Program-made: the position numbers and the translations under genes
Notes under the pieces: model-generated
Told to the model about the DNA's origin: nothing
What the model saw: only the letters and a program-made list of their open reading frames with translations
Databases searched by the model: none
Shown here: piece after piece, positions 1 to 9,800 of the stretch
Layout of the letters: each line of letters opens with the position of its first letter
Numbering within the stretch: position 1 is the first letter of the stretch
Source of the DNA: Brevibacterium sp. CS2
Lineage (GTDB): Bacteria; Actinomycetota; Actinomycetes; Actinomycetales; Brevibacteriaceae
DNA: 64,000 nucleotides
Direction: 5' to 3'
Assembly (NCBI RefSeq): GCF_005280295.1
Contig: NZ_CP040020.1
Coordinates: 1 to 64,000, forward strand

Positions 1-2834
1 ATGGCGCGGTCGAGAACCTCGCGTCGAACGAGTCGGGGCAGGTAGGTGTAGCGGGTGAAGTAGCCCCACAGCTCGCCGACCGTGATCTCGCCGGCATCAC
101 GCCAGAGCGCACCGAGCTCGTGATGCAGGGTCGCCCCGAGGATCGGGGCGCCGAAGTCGGTGACGAGCTGATCCTCACGGCCGAGCTTGGCGCTGACACG
201 CTCGGCCAGGGATCGTCCGCCGGAGTCGGGCACCCTGTCGGCGACGAGCTCGAACGGCTTGGTCGGGTCGAACTGCTCGGGGTAAACGGCCCAGACGAAG
301 GTGTCGCGGATGCGGTCGGAGACGGTCTGATCGAGCCGGGATACCCAGTCGTCGGTCTGCTTGCGCTGTTGCGCGGACAGGTTGAGGCTGTCGCTGGTGG
401 CCTGGACTCGCTTCCAGCCGAGGTAGCTGCGGGTCGCGGCTTCGAGGCTCTCCAGCTCGCTCTTGTCGGCGAGGAGGAAGATCAGCGTGTTGCGGTGGAT
501 GCGTTGGCTGGCGCCCTTGCTCTCGATAGCGTCACGGACCCACGCGTGCGCGGCCGAGTCGGCACCGTCCTGCTTGCGACGGGCGTACCGCGGGTGGGCG
601 ATTACCAGGCGTGTGTCTTCGAGGTCGGGGATGTCGGCGGACGACGACGGGGCGATGTGGACCCGGTCGAACACACCGCGCACGCGTTCTTCTCCTTGGA
701 GGCGGCGGGTGACCTCGTTCCAGACCGTTTCGACATCCTCGCGGAGCCGCTCGGCGTAGTCGTTCGCGGTCTTCGTGACGGACGGCTGGGTGTCGAACCA
801 GTAGTGGCCCTGCTCTTCGTAGAAGTAGGTCGAACGCTGCGCAAGCAACTCGACGGCACTGCCGAAGTTCCCAAGCGTGTCACCAGGGACGGCGGTGCCG
901 AGCCAGAGGTACTGCTTGTCGAGCCCTTTGCGGGTGCTCTTGATCCTGGGGGCCGCGCCCATGAAGATCGTGCGTGCGATGCGCTGGGTGACGAAGCGCT
1001 GGCCGAGGTTGGGGCGGTCGAGGTCGATCTGCTGAGCGGTCGATCCGGGGCCGTCGATGTCGGAGTCGATGATCGGCTTCCACTGGTCTTCGAGGTACTG
1101 CGTCAGGTCCGTGTTCACGGTCGTCGCATCCAGCGGCACGTTGCCGGGCAGGATCAGCGGCGAAGCATCGTTCGATGCCCACAGCTCGTGCACGATCGAC
1201 GAGACGAGCTTCAGCACACCACGGGTGCGCTGGAACCGCTCCAACGTCGACCAGTCCTCATACAAGCGATCCAGCAGCTCGGGGTGCAGCGGGTAGGACG
1301 CGCGGATGCGCTTCTCATAGTCGTCATTCGGCGACGCCGCATCACGCGGGAACAACGCGGTGTTGTTCTGGTACAGGTTCGCGAAACTGCGCGCCACAGC
1401 CGAGATCGTCGTGAGCCCTTCAGCGTTCGGTGCCTGGAACAGCCGTCGGCGCACGATCTCGAACGACTCGTCCTTGCTCGACGGCCGCCACTGGTCCGCG
1501 ACGCGACGGATCACGTTCTGGAGACGTTCGAGCGCGAGCTGGCCGTTCGCACCACCGATCTCGATATCACTGCCGCGCCCGTCGGTGCCGGTGTCGGAGG
1601 CCGGGATCGAGACCACGAGCATCACGCCCGGGACGGAGCGCACGATCTCGGTCAGGGACTGGGCGAAGGTGAACTGCGTTTCGAACGAACCGGACGGGAG
1701 TTCCTTGTCCGTGACGAGCTGGCGCGCGTAGGCCACCCACTCGTCGATCAGGATCAGGGACGGCGAGTAGCGCACGATCAGAGTGCGCAGCGCTTCACCG
1801 GGGTTGGTGCCCGCGCGGTCGTCCTCGGCGATCAGGTCGTAGGCTTCACGCCCGCCGAGCTGCCAGGCGAGTTCACCCCAGAGCGTGCGAACCTCGGTGC
1901 CGTCGTCCTTGATGATCGGCGACCCGGCCTTCAGGTAGGTGCCAACGAGGGCGACCCGTCGCACGTCGAGTGCGCCGAGGTCGGGGTTGCCGTTCGCGGC
2001 GATGAGTTCCTGCAGTTCCTGCGGGAAGTCCTTGGCCGGGGTGCCGCTGAACAGGTGATACAGCGCCAGCATCGAGTGGGTCTTTCCGCCGCCGAAGTTG
2101 GTCTGAAGGTTCACGACCGGGCTTGCGCCGGCTTCGCCGTTCAGTCGGCGCAGCGCGCGTGACAGTAGGTCGCGCAATCCCTCGGTGAGGTAGGTACGGG
2201 TGAAGAACTCGACCGGATCGCCGTACTCCGGGCTCGTCGCTTGACCCGTGTGGACAAGGTGAAGGTCGGCCGCGAACTCCGATGCGGTGAACGCGCCGCG
2301 CGCCACGTCATCGTGGGGCCGGATCACCTCACGCCACGGGCGCAGTCCGGAGCCAGGTTCGAGCGATACCTTCGTACGCTTCACCTGTTTGCGGGTCTGA
2401 TCCTCGAACACCGTGCGCTGTAGATCGACGCGCAGCTTCCGTACGTCCTCGGCGGAATCGACCGCGCCGACCGCGTGCAGCAGCCGCTCAATCGTGTCGA
2501 GCGCGCGCGATGCGTCATCGGAGCTGAAGGGCTCGCTGTGCGCCCACAGGTTCCGAGTCTCGCGAAGCTCGGACGCGAAGCCCTGCTGGGCGCGGGAGAG
2601 CACGTCCTTGAAGTGATAGCCCTGCTCGGTAATGGCACGAAGCTGTACCTGTACGTCGTGCTTGGTCAGCGTGCGTAGTGGCCCGCCCCGGCGCTGGGCA
2701 TCCTCTTTCGCCCACGCGGCGGGCCAGTCGGCGGTCTTGTAGGCCCGCGTCATGACCTCATCGACCTCGTCCAGGAGCCCCTCGGAGAGCAGGTCGAACG
2801 CCTTGCCTACTCGATCTCGGTTGTTCATCGCCAT
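1..2834 (-). CDS. Swt1/HEPN-DUF499 ATPase, anti-phage-associated (C-terminus beyond window)
   Basis: About 944 codons are visible and the frame runs off the left edge. The N-terminal ~130 residues look like a Swt1-type HEPN domain with an RNLWAH (R-x4-H) motif near residue 94. A P-loop with core GGGKTH sits near residue 248 and a Walker B-like LILIDEW follows about 130 residues later, the arrangement of DUF499 ATPases found next to DUF1156 methyltransferases. The ATG at 2834 is chosen because AGGAGA lies seven bases upstream; a second ATG two codons later is possible. It is the last visible gene of the operon begun at 10743. The likely role is an ATPase, perhaps with HEPN RNase activity, in a phage-defence complex. 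The family call is firm; the function is inferred. Confidence 0.85.
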   Translation of the reverse strand, partial: MAMNNRDRVGKAFDLLSEGLLDEVDEVMTRAYKTADWPAAWAKEDAQRRGGPLRTLTKHDVQVQLRAITEQGYHFKDVLSRAQQGFASELRETRNLWAHSEPFSSDDASRALDTIERLLHAVGAVDSAEDVRKLRVDLQRTVFEDQTRKQVKRTKVSLEPGSGLRPWREVIRPHDDVARGAFTASEFAADLHLVHTGQATSPEYGDPVEFFTRTYLTEGLRDLLSRALRRLNGEAGASPVVNLQTNFGGGKTHSMLALYHLFSGTPAKDFPQELQELIAANGNPDLGALDVRRVALVGTYLKAGSPIIKDDGTEVRTLWGELAWQLGGREAYDLIAEDDRAGTNPGEALRTLIVRYSPSLILIDEWVAYARQLVTDKELPSGSFETQFTFAQSLTEIVRSVPGVMLVVSIPASDTGTDGRGSDIEIGGANGQLALERLQNVIRRVADQWRPSSKDESFEIVRRRLFQAPNAEGLTTISAVARSFANLYQNNTALFPRDAASPNDDYEKRIRASYPLHPELLDRLYEDWSTLERFQRTRGVLKLVSSIVHELWASNDASPLILPGNVPLDATTVNTDLTQYLEDQWKPIIDSDIDGPGSTAQQIDLDRPNLGQRFVTQRIARTIFMGAAPRIKSTRKGLDKQYLWLGTAVPGDTLGNFGSAVELLAQRSTYFYEEQGHYWFDTQPSVTKTANDYAERLREDVETVWNEVTRRLQGEERVRGVFDRVHIAPSSSADIPDLEDTRLVIAHPRYARRKQDGADSAAHAWVRDAIESKGASQRIHRNTLIFLLADKSELESLEAATRSYLGWKRVQATSDSLNLSAQQRKQTDDWVSRLDQTVSDRIRDTFVWAVYPEQFDPTKPFELVADRVPDSGGRSLAERVSAKLGREDQLVTDFGAPILGATLHHELGALWRDAGEITVGELWGYFTRYTYLPRLVRREVLDRA

Positions 2835-2895
2835 CGTTGTCTCCTAGAACCCAATACTTGGTGCCGACGTGGCTGCATACCGCGCCGGCCAATCC

Positions 2896-4013
2896 CTACT
2901 CATCGAAGTCTTCTTCCGCCGCTGCGGTGAGCTGCCTCCGAGCGATCCGCTCCTGTGCCTCCCGGTAGACCGCCTGGATACCAGCTTGGAGCTCTGCCTT
3001 GGGCGGCAGGGTCGTCCAATACTCCGCGACGACGATTCCGTCCTTGTGGAGTTCGAGCAGCTCGATCTGATCGCGGCTCGCCTCGGTACACAGGATGAGG
3101 CCGATGGCGGGTTCTCGTCCGCCTGGCGCTCGTGCCGGTCCAGCCACTTCAGGTAGAAGTTCATCTGCCCCTGGTAGCTCGGCTTGAACTTGCCGACCTT
3201 CAACTCCACCGCGATCAGCCGACGCAGTGGACGGGAGTAGAACAGCAGGTCGAGGTAGTAGTCGTCTCCGTCGAAGGTCATGCGCTTCTGACGTTCGACG
3301 AACGCCCACCCGCGCCCGACCTCCAGCAGGAACGCCTCCATGTCGTGGACCAGAGCTGATTCGAGGTCGTGCTCCAAGTAGGTGTCGGCCAGGCCTAGCA
3401 TGTCCAGCAGCATCGGGTCACGGAAGGCATCGAGCGGGACAGCTGAGCCCTCGGGAATCTGGGAGTCGGCAATCTCGCGACGCTCGAACGCCTTGCGTTC
3501 GATGGCGTGCCGGAGCTCACGAACGTTGAGTCGGCGGCCGATGGTCTCCTTCACGTAGAACGCTCGCGCCTCCGCGCTGGCCAACGGCAGTAGCGCCTTG
3601 AAGTGGGTCCAGCTAACTTGTTGCCCCAGTGAGGCAACAAGTTCGGGCTCGGCGAACTGCTGGGAGAAGCGCACCATCCGGTAGAGGTTGGTCCGGTCGA
3701 AGCCGCGTCCATACCTGGAGGTCAATTGTTGCCCCAGCGAGGCAACAAGTTCCTGATCGTGCCCCGCCCGGCCCTCACGCAGCACGGCCACGTCGATCAT
3801 CCGCCCGATGTACCAGTTCCGGAGAGTGAGCGTCGCGTCCACCTGAGTGGCCGCGAACGTCTGCGCCTGCTCAATCAGAGCCGACACCTGATCGACGAGC
3901 TCACCACCCGAGGCACTGACTGACTCCGCGATGGCCCGGAACGGAGTCAGGTCAGCGCCAGAGCGGCGCGCGCCTGCGCCGCGGCTTTGGGCTTGATCTC
4001 GCTGTCCGGGCAT
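2896..4013 (-). pseudogene. DUF1016/YhcG-type PD-(D/E)XK nuclease, frameshifted
   Basis: The first ~300 residues form a DUF1016 N-terminal domain followed by a nuclease core (DLLFYSRPLRRLIAVELKVG, with the Asp and the ExK of the PD-(D/E)XK site). After HERQADENPP the family continues IGLILCTEASRDQIELLEL, but here that segment lies in another frame. One base appears to be missing at about 3105-3111. Downstream the second frame is intact to its stop at 2896 and ends in an acidic tail. Read across the shift, the protein would be about 370 residues, the usual family length. It starts three bases after the methyltransferase stop. Either the gene is broken, the ORF uses frameshifting, or the assembly has an indel. 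Two copies of an ELVASLGQQ peptide are coded by hairpin-forming DNA (see repeat). Confidence 0.8.
3615..3750. repeat. Pair of near-identical hairpin repeats inside the DUF1016 gene
   Basis: At 3615-3643 an 11-base arm AACTTGTTGCC is followed by a 7-base loop and its perfect complement. At 3724-3750 the same element recurs with one mismatch in the arm and one change in the loop (CCAGTGA versus CCAGCGA). The copies lie about 109 bases apart in the same orientation and both keep the reading frame, coding ELVASLGQQ twice. DUF1016 proteins often carry similar peptides at these two places, so some similarity is protein-driven. The DNA-level palindromes are stronger than needed for that. Confidence 0.7.
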
Positions 4014-4016
4014 GAC

Positions 4017-6863
4017 CTAATCCTCGTCCTCGTCGAAGTCGAACTCCTGCTGGGACGAGCGCGGCGTCGAGGCGTACTTGCGCGCCTGCTCGTTCACGTC
4101 ACCCCAGGCACTCACCAGACCATTGAAGAGGATCGCGTCCTTCGTGTCCTTCTTCTTCTCGGCCTCGTGGAACAACAGGAAGCCCAACTCCTTCACCGCA
4201 TCCAAGTTCACGCGCGTTTGAACTGACGGCAGCAGCTCCGCCACCTTGTCGGCACCGTCCTTCGCCATCACCGCGGCGAGACGAACCGTCGCCTCCCAGA
4301 CGCTCACCCGCTCGTCGGCTGCTGCATCCCAAGCTCCTTCGAGCTGGACGGGCGGGAGCAGGCGTGCCTTGCCACCCTTCGCCTCGAAGATGCCGCCGCG
4401 CTCAAGTGCCCCAATCGACGTATCCGAAGACCGTGCGAGTTGATCCGCGATTCCTGAGTTCTCTTGGCCCCAGCCGTACTGCCGATACCACTTCACCGCG
4501 AACCGTGTATCGGGGTCGAAGTCGGACTCCTGCTCACCGAGAACTTCATCCAGCGTGGAGTTGATTAGCAGGAGGGCATCCTTCACGCTCATATCTGATC
4601 CATCGGCTTCCCGGACACGCGAAAATCGGGAAAAAACCGCGATCCCGGGGCCAATCGCTGCTTGGGCCAAGTCCACTGGCGCGATTGAACCCTGAATAAG
4701 CGTTCGGAGCGCCTCGGGCAACTCCGACTTCAGCGCAGCGACGAATGCGCGACGTGTTGTGGCGCTCGCGGTCGCCTCTCGGGGGCGACAGGCCAAGAGA
4801 ATCGATGATGCAAGGGCATTTGTTCCCACGCTCACCATTCGGCCGCTGCGCTCGCTACGCATCGGCCAGGTTGCGTTGACCTCCCACCCTGACTCGATTA
4901 GCCCGCTCAAGAGCGTATGCCAGCCAGTCGAGGAAGTTCCTGTGTCGCGGGTGTCCTGCTGCTTGTAGGCGTAGTAGACGGTCATGGGGATGCCTGGCTC
5001 CGCTCCCTCGCGGATTCGTCGGAAGACCTGATTGAACCCTTGGACGAAGAACTTCTCGGCCCCATCGCGACCGCCGTGGCGATTCGGGTTCGCCACAAGT
5101 TCTCCGTCCTTCGGGGTGAGGAGGGTCCCCAAGACATCTGGGTGGACACCGCCGAGTGAGCGACGAAGCCACACGTAGAAGAAGTCTGAGAGGTCGGAGT
5201 AGCCGATGTTGTCGTAGTACGGCGGGTCAGTGCTCACAACGTAACCGGCGTAGTCACGAGTGGCCGCATCTGCTTGCTGAACGCGACCTGCCGCAGAGCT
5301 GGTTCCCATCGGCATGGCTGCGACGCCAGCCGCCACCCAGTCCACGTGTGTATAGAAGTGGCCGACTGAGTTCGAGAACGGGTTGATCTCGACATAGTCC
5401 CAGACCATGGGAAGAGCTTGGCGGGCGAAGGTGTCTCGCACCCCTTCGATTCCCGAAATCCAGCTGCAAATCGAAGATGACCAGTCCGACAGTTTGCTAA
5501 GGGCAAAGGCAAGGTATGTAGCGACGGCGTCCCCGTAGGCAACCGCTCCGCGCCCACCGGACTCAAAGCTCTCGCCTTCATGCATGCCTTGAGCGATCGC
5601 GTCCGCGATGACCTTGTCCCTAGCCTTTGTGATGAGGTCACTGATAGTCGTAAGAACCAGAAGCTGACGGTTCGTGAAGGCGTCCGCCCAGGTCGGCATG
5701 CCGTACATCGGGAGACGATCCACGTCATGGTTGCGGGTGGGAATCAACTGGTCGGGGACGTCCGTGGGTCGGTCCACGAGTGCAGCTTGGATGTGCTCTT
5801 CGCTTGGTTCGATATAGAGTCGGCGCCGCTCGCCCTCCGCGACAATCGCGATCAGGTGCACCCCTAGACGTCCGGCCCTTGCCTCTGCGCGAATGTAGTC
5901 GTTGTCGATCACCGTGCCGTCGCCCAGCGCGATGGCATTACCACGTCGCATTGTGCCGTCGTCGTCTTTGCTCGGACCGAACTTGTCATGGCGGATCGTG
6001 TACTTGACGGCTCCATCCACGACCTTTGCTTCGATCCAGGCTTCCCTGCCCTTCTTCTTGCTGAGCCACCAGGAACGCACCAGAGGCGTCTCGATCGGAT
6101 TGAACGGGTTGGGGCTCCGTACGGTGCGAGCCCAGAGCCAGGCGATGACCGTATGCTCCGTCCCACCCGGCGCTACAACTTTCGGGTAGCTGTCTCCGAC
6201 CTGAGCAAAGGCTTCGTCTCTGAGCCAGGCGCCATACTTCCTGACATCCTCGGCGAGACCTGATGCGTCAGCCCAGTCGACGGAGAGCGCCTGGGCACCG
6301 GGATGGACAGGTGGTTGATCTGCGAACCTTGTTGGAATCTCCAGCAGCCCTCGGGTCTTGAGAACCGCTACGGGATTCAAGTCGGACGCGAAGGTCTCCA
6401 GACCGAGTCGTTGGGCTTCCAGAGGTATCGCGCCTCCGCCAGCGAAAGGGTCGAGGAATCGAAGCTGACGGTCCGGTGTGGACCGTCGAATCTCGTGCCG
6501 TGCTTGTTCCAGTAGTGGCTTGTTATTTGAGTTCTCCCACTTCGCCAGCTCGGCTAGGAGCGCATGCAGGCGTGCCCTCTCAGCATCCTGCTGCTCGGGT
6601 GTAGCGAACTCCTCTGGACGCGAAGAAGGGTCATCAACCAGCTGCGCGAACAACACTGCCCTGGCTGCCGCAAGAGGTCTCGGCGCCCAGTACAGATGCA
6701 TCGTTGCCGGGTGCCCTTTGCGAGGCACGGACTTCTCGTGTTGGGCAGCCTCGTTGATGGCATTCAGCGGTAGCGAGACTTCGATGAGCTTCTTCTTGGG
6801 TGCGTTGGTCACGGGGCTTCTCTCGCTGGCGTCGGGCTGGTTGTTGTCGGTGGGGTGGGTCAT
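4017..6863 (-). CDS. DUF1156 DNA methyltransferase, anti-phage-associated
   Basis: The 948-residue protein begins with a DUF1156 domain (KKKLIEVSLPLNAINEAA near residue 23, then a HPATMHLYWAPRPLAAARAV stretch). An AdoMet-binding motif FLDPFAGGGA lies at residues 137-146 and a catalytic DPPY at 546-549, continuing YDNIGYSDLSDFFYVW. The wide spacing of the two motifs is typical of this family. DPPY points to amino-methylation, probably N6-adenine or N4-cytosine; the target sequence cannot be read from the gene. Its ATG overlaps the helicase stop (ATGA), so translation is probably coupled. It would act as the self-marking methylase of the helicase-methylase-ATPase module. Codon use looks less GC-biased than in the chromosome to the right, in line with transfer. 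Confidence 0.9.
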   Translation of the reverse strand: MTHPTDNNQPDASERSPVTNAPKKKLIEVSLPLNAINEAAQHEKSVPRKGHPATMHLYWAPRPLAAARAVLFAQLVDDPSSRPEEFATPEQQDAERARLHALLAELAKWENSNNKPLLEQARHEIRRSTPDRQLRFLDPFAGGGAIPLEAQRLGLETFASDLNPVAVLKTRGLLEIPTRFADQPPVHPGAQALSVDWADASGLAEDVRKYGAWLRDEAFAQVGDSYPKVVAPGGTEHTVIAWLWARTVRSPNPFNPIETPLVRSWWLSKKKGREAWIEAKVVDGAVKYTIRHDKFGPSKDDDGTMRRGNAIALGDGTVIDNDYIRAEARAGRLGVHLIAIVAEGERRRLYIEPSEEHIQAALVDRPTDVPDQLIPTRNHDVDRLPMYGMPTWADAFTNRQLLVLTTISDLITKARDKVIADAIAQGMHEGESFESGGRGAVAYGDAVATYLAFALSKLSDWSSSICSWISGIEGVRDTFARQALPMVWDYVEINPFSNSVGHFYTHVDWVAAGVAAMPMGTSSAAGRVQQADAATRDYAGYVVSTDPPYYDNIGYSDLSDFFYVWLRRSLGGVHPDVLGTLLTPKDGELVANPNRHGGRDGAEKFFVQGFNQVFRRIREGAEPGIPMTVYYAYKQQDTRDTGTSSTGWHTLLSGLIESGWEVNATWPMRSERSGRMVSVGTNALASSILLACRPREATASATTRRAFVAALKSELPEALRTLIQGSIAPVDLAQAAIGPGIAVFSRFSRVREADGSDMSVKDALLLINSTLDEVLGEQESDFDPDTRFAVKWYRQYGWGQENSGIADQLARSSDTSIGALERGGIFEAKGGKARLLPPVQLEGAWDAAADERVSVWEATVRLAAVMAKDGADKVAELLPSVQTRVNLDAVKELGFLLFHEAEKKKDTKDAILFNGLVSAWGDVNEQARKYASTPRSSQQEFDFDEDED

Positions 6864-9800
6864 CGCGGTGGTGCTCCGCGTTCCCAGTAGTCGCGCCAGA
6901 CCTCGTTGTAGGAACGGGTGGTCGCGGATGGCTCAAGGTGGGTGAAGGCGTCGCTCACGTAGCGCAACTGGTCGTTGGGAGCACCGCTGGTCGAGACCTC
7001 GACGAGGGCGAGCCGGTGCCGGTCGCCTTGGGTCTGGGCGAAGGTGATCTCGTTCGTGGTGATGGTGAACGTGTCGGAGCCTTCGATGCGGCCCTTGACC
7101 TCGATGTAGTGGACGAAGCCGCCTTTGTCGGTGGACTGGATGTCGTAGCCGGGGTTGTTGCGCGGCATCTCGACAGGTTCGCGCCCAAGTGCTCGCTCGG
7201 CGGCGAGCACGGCTTCGACCGCTCGACGCTCGACTTCCTCGGTCTGACGGGCGAAGGTCTGTGCTTCAGGCTCGTTGTCGGTCGCGAGGAGCGCACTGGG
7301 GATGACGAGAGCGGCCCCGCGGATGACGGCGGGTACGGCGACAAGGTTGGTGGCCTCATCGAGCTGTTCGAGCCGGTGGCTCAGCCGCTCATCGAGTTGT
7401 CGGGCACGAACGAGCGCGGTCTCGGCGCGGAGCCTGCCGACGGTGCCTCCTCGTTCGAGGGCTTCGAGGCGGTTGTGTTCTCGATCCCAGTGGTTGATCT
7501 CGGCCAGCAAGCGATCCTTGACCTGCGCCCGGGTGCGCGCGGTCTCGATGTCGAGGCGGGTCTTGATCTCGTCCATTCGGGGCTGGAGCCCTTCACGGTA
7601 GGCCCACGCGCGCACGAGCTTCTCGTGGTTCTGCCGCGCCCAATCGCTGCCCGCGATCTCCGCGATGGCTTCGGTCTCAGTCGAGTCCGGTCGGTCATAG
7701 TCGAGGTAGGGCGGTGCTGCGGACACGGTGACGGTGCCGTCTTGTTCGAGGAGTGGGTAGTCGAAGTGGTGAGAAACCGTGTCGGCATCGGCGGCGGTGT
7801 TCTCGATGCGCTGCTCGACGCTGAACATCAGCATCGGTGCGTCGGTCTGCTTGGTGCGCCGGTCGACCAGCACCGTGCCTTGCTTGAGAGTGGGGCCGAG
7901 GTCGTCGATGGTTGCCTCGATCACGGCGTGCAGCAGCGGGTGGCCTGGTGCGATGAGGGAGGCGTCGGCGAGCCCGTCGGGGTGCATGCGTGAGAGTTCG
8001 AAGGTGATGCGCTCGTACTGCTCAGCGACGGGTGCCCATCGGTTGAGGCGACGCGCCGTGTCGATGACGCGGGCCGGGACGCGGGTGATCTCGTAGCGGC
8101 CGTTCTCGCGCTTGCGGATGCGTCCGCCGAGCCGGGTGAGCGCGGGGAGGAAGAAGGCGGCGATGTAACCGGGCTGGAGTCGGCGTTCGCGGGCCTTCTC
8201 CATGCGTGCGCGAACTTCGTCGAGGTTGAGTGCGGAGAACATCTCGGGGTGGAGTGCGCGCTCGGCGAGCATCTCGTCGAGGCCGTGGGAGACGCCGGCG
8301 TCGATGATGCGGTCGAGCTTGGCCTTGACCTGGGGCTGGTCGCCGTAGCGGATTGCCTCGATCAGCAGGTCACGCAGCGACCGCTCTTGGAAGGCGTCGG
8401 CGTCGCCGAGCACGTTGAACAGGTTGCCGTTGTAGGCGATTGACATCTGGTCAATCTTCGCCAGCAGCCGGGTGAACACGTCGCCCTCGCGGGTGTCGCG
8501 GGCGAACATGTTCCACAGGTGGCAGACCTCGCGCTGGCCGATGCGGTGGATGCGGCCGAAGCGCTGCTCGATGCGGTTCGGGTTCCACGGCAGGTCGTAG
8601 TTCACCATCAGGTGCGCACGTTGAAGGTTCAGGCCTTCCCCGGCGGCGTCCGTGGCCAGTAGGACCACGGTGTCGGGGTTGTGGGTGAAGCGTTCGCGGG
8701 CGAGCTTGCGGTCTTCGCGGCGGGTGCCGCCGTGGATCGTGATGACCGAATCGGCACGCCCGAACTGGGCGGTGATCTTGGCTTGCAGGTAGTCGAGGGT
8801 GTCGCGGTGCTCGGTGAAGATGATGATCTTGCGAGCATCGCCGGAGCCGTCGTGGGTCAGGAGCTGCTCGTCGAGGATGGTGCGCAGCTGCACCCACTTC
8901 TTGTCATCGTCTTGCAGCCGGACGCGCCGGGCGACCTTGATGAGGTCTTCGAGGATCGCGATCTCAGCCCGCAGCTCGGGGATGGTCTGCGCGGCTGTGG
9001 CGAGATCGACAACCTGGTCTGCCTGTTCCTCGAACTGGGCGCGTTCCTCGTCGGTCGTCTCTTCGTGGAAGTCCTCGAAGTCGTCGACCGAGAATGCGGG
9101 CAGCGCGTCGCTTCCGAAGTCGAGCGTGGTCTTGCCTGTTGTCCATTCGTCGATGTGGGAGGAGATGGAGGTGCTGAAGCGTGCGTCGTCGGTGATGCGC
9201 TGCATGTCGCGCAGTTTCGTGTCGAGGCGTTGCTGGCGTCGTTCCAGGGAGCGCAGGATCGCTTCGGGGCTGGAGGCGAGGCGGCGTTGCAGCACGGTGA
9301 GGGCGAACCCGACGTTGTTGCCGCGCTTCTTGTCCCCGGCCTGTGCGATCCGCTCGGCCCGTCCCATCTCGGTGCGGACGTAGTCGGTGACCTGTTCGTA
9401 GAGGTCTCGCTCGGCCGGGCTCAGCTCGTACTCGACGGTGTAGGCCTTGCGTTCGGGGAACAGCGGCTTGCCCTCGAAGGTGAGCAGGTCTTCTTTCACC
9501 ATGCGGCGCATCAGGCCGTCGGTGTCGGTGCGATGCACGCCTTGCCGGTACTGGCCCTCGAAGCGGTCGCGATCCAGCAGCGACATGAAGAGCTGGAAGT
9601 CCTCTTCCTTGCCCGCGTGCGGGGTCGCGGTCATCAGCAGGAAGTTGTGCGCGGTCTCCGAAAGCAGGCGTCCGAGTTTGAAGCGCTTGGTCTCATCGAC
9701 TTCGCCCGCCCAGGAGGAGTAGTGGGCCGACATGCGGTGGGCCTCGTCAACGACGGCGACATCCCAGGTGACCTCGCCGAGCTGCTCGGTCAGGTCTTCG

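Noticed and set aside
120-2162. 680-residue plus-strand open frame at the left edge
   Set aside because: It is the antisense of the HEPN-DUF499 gene, which shows a clear P-loop and family motifs; the plus-strand translation has no recognisable domain.
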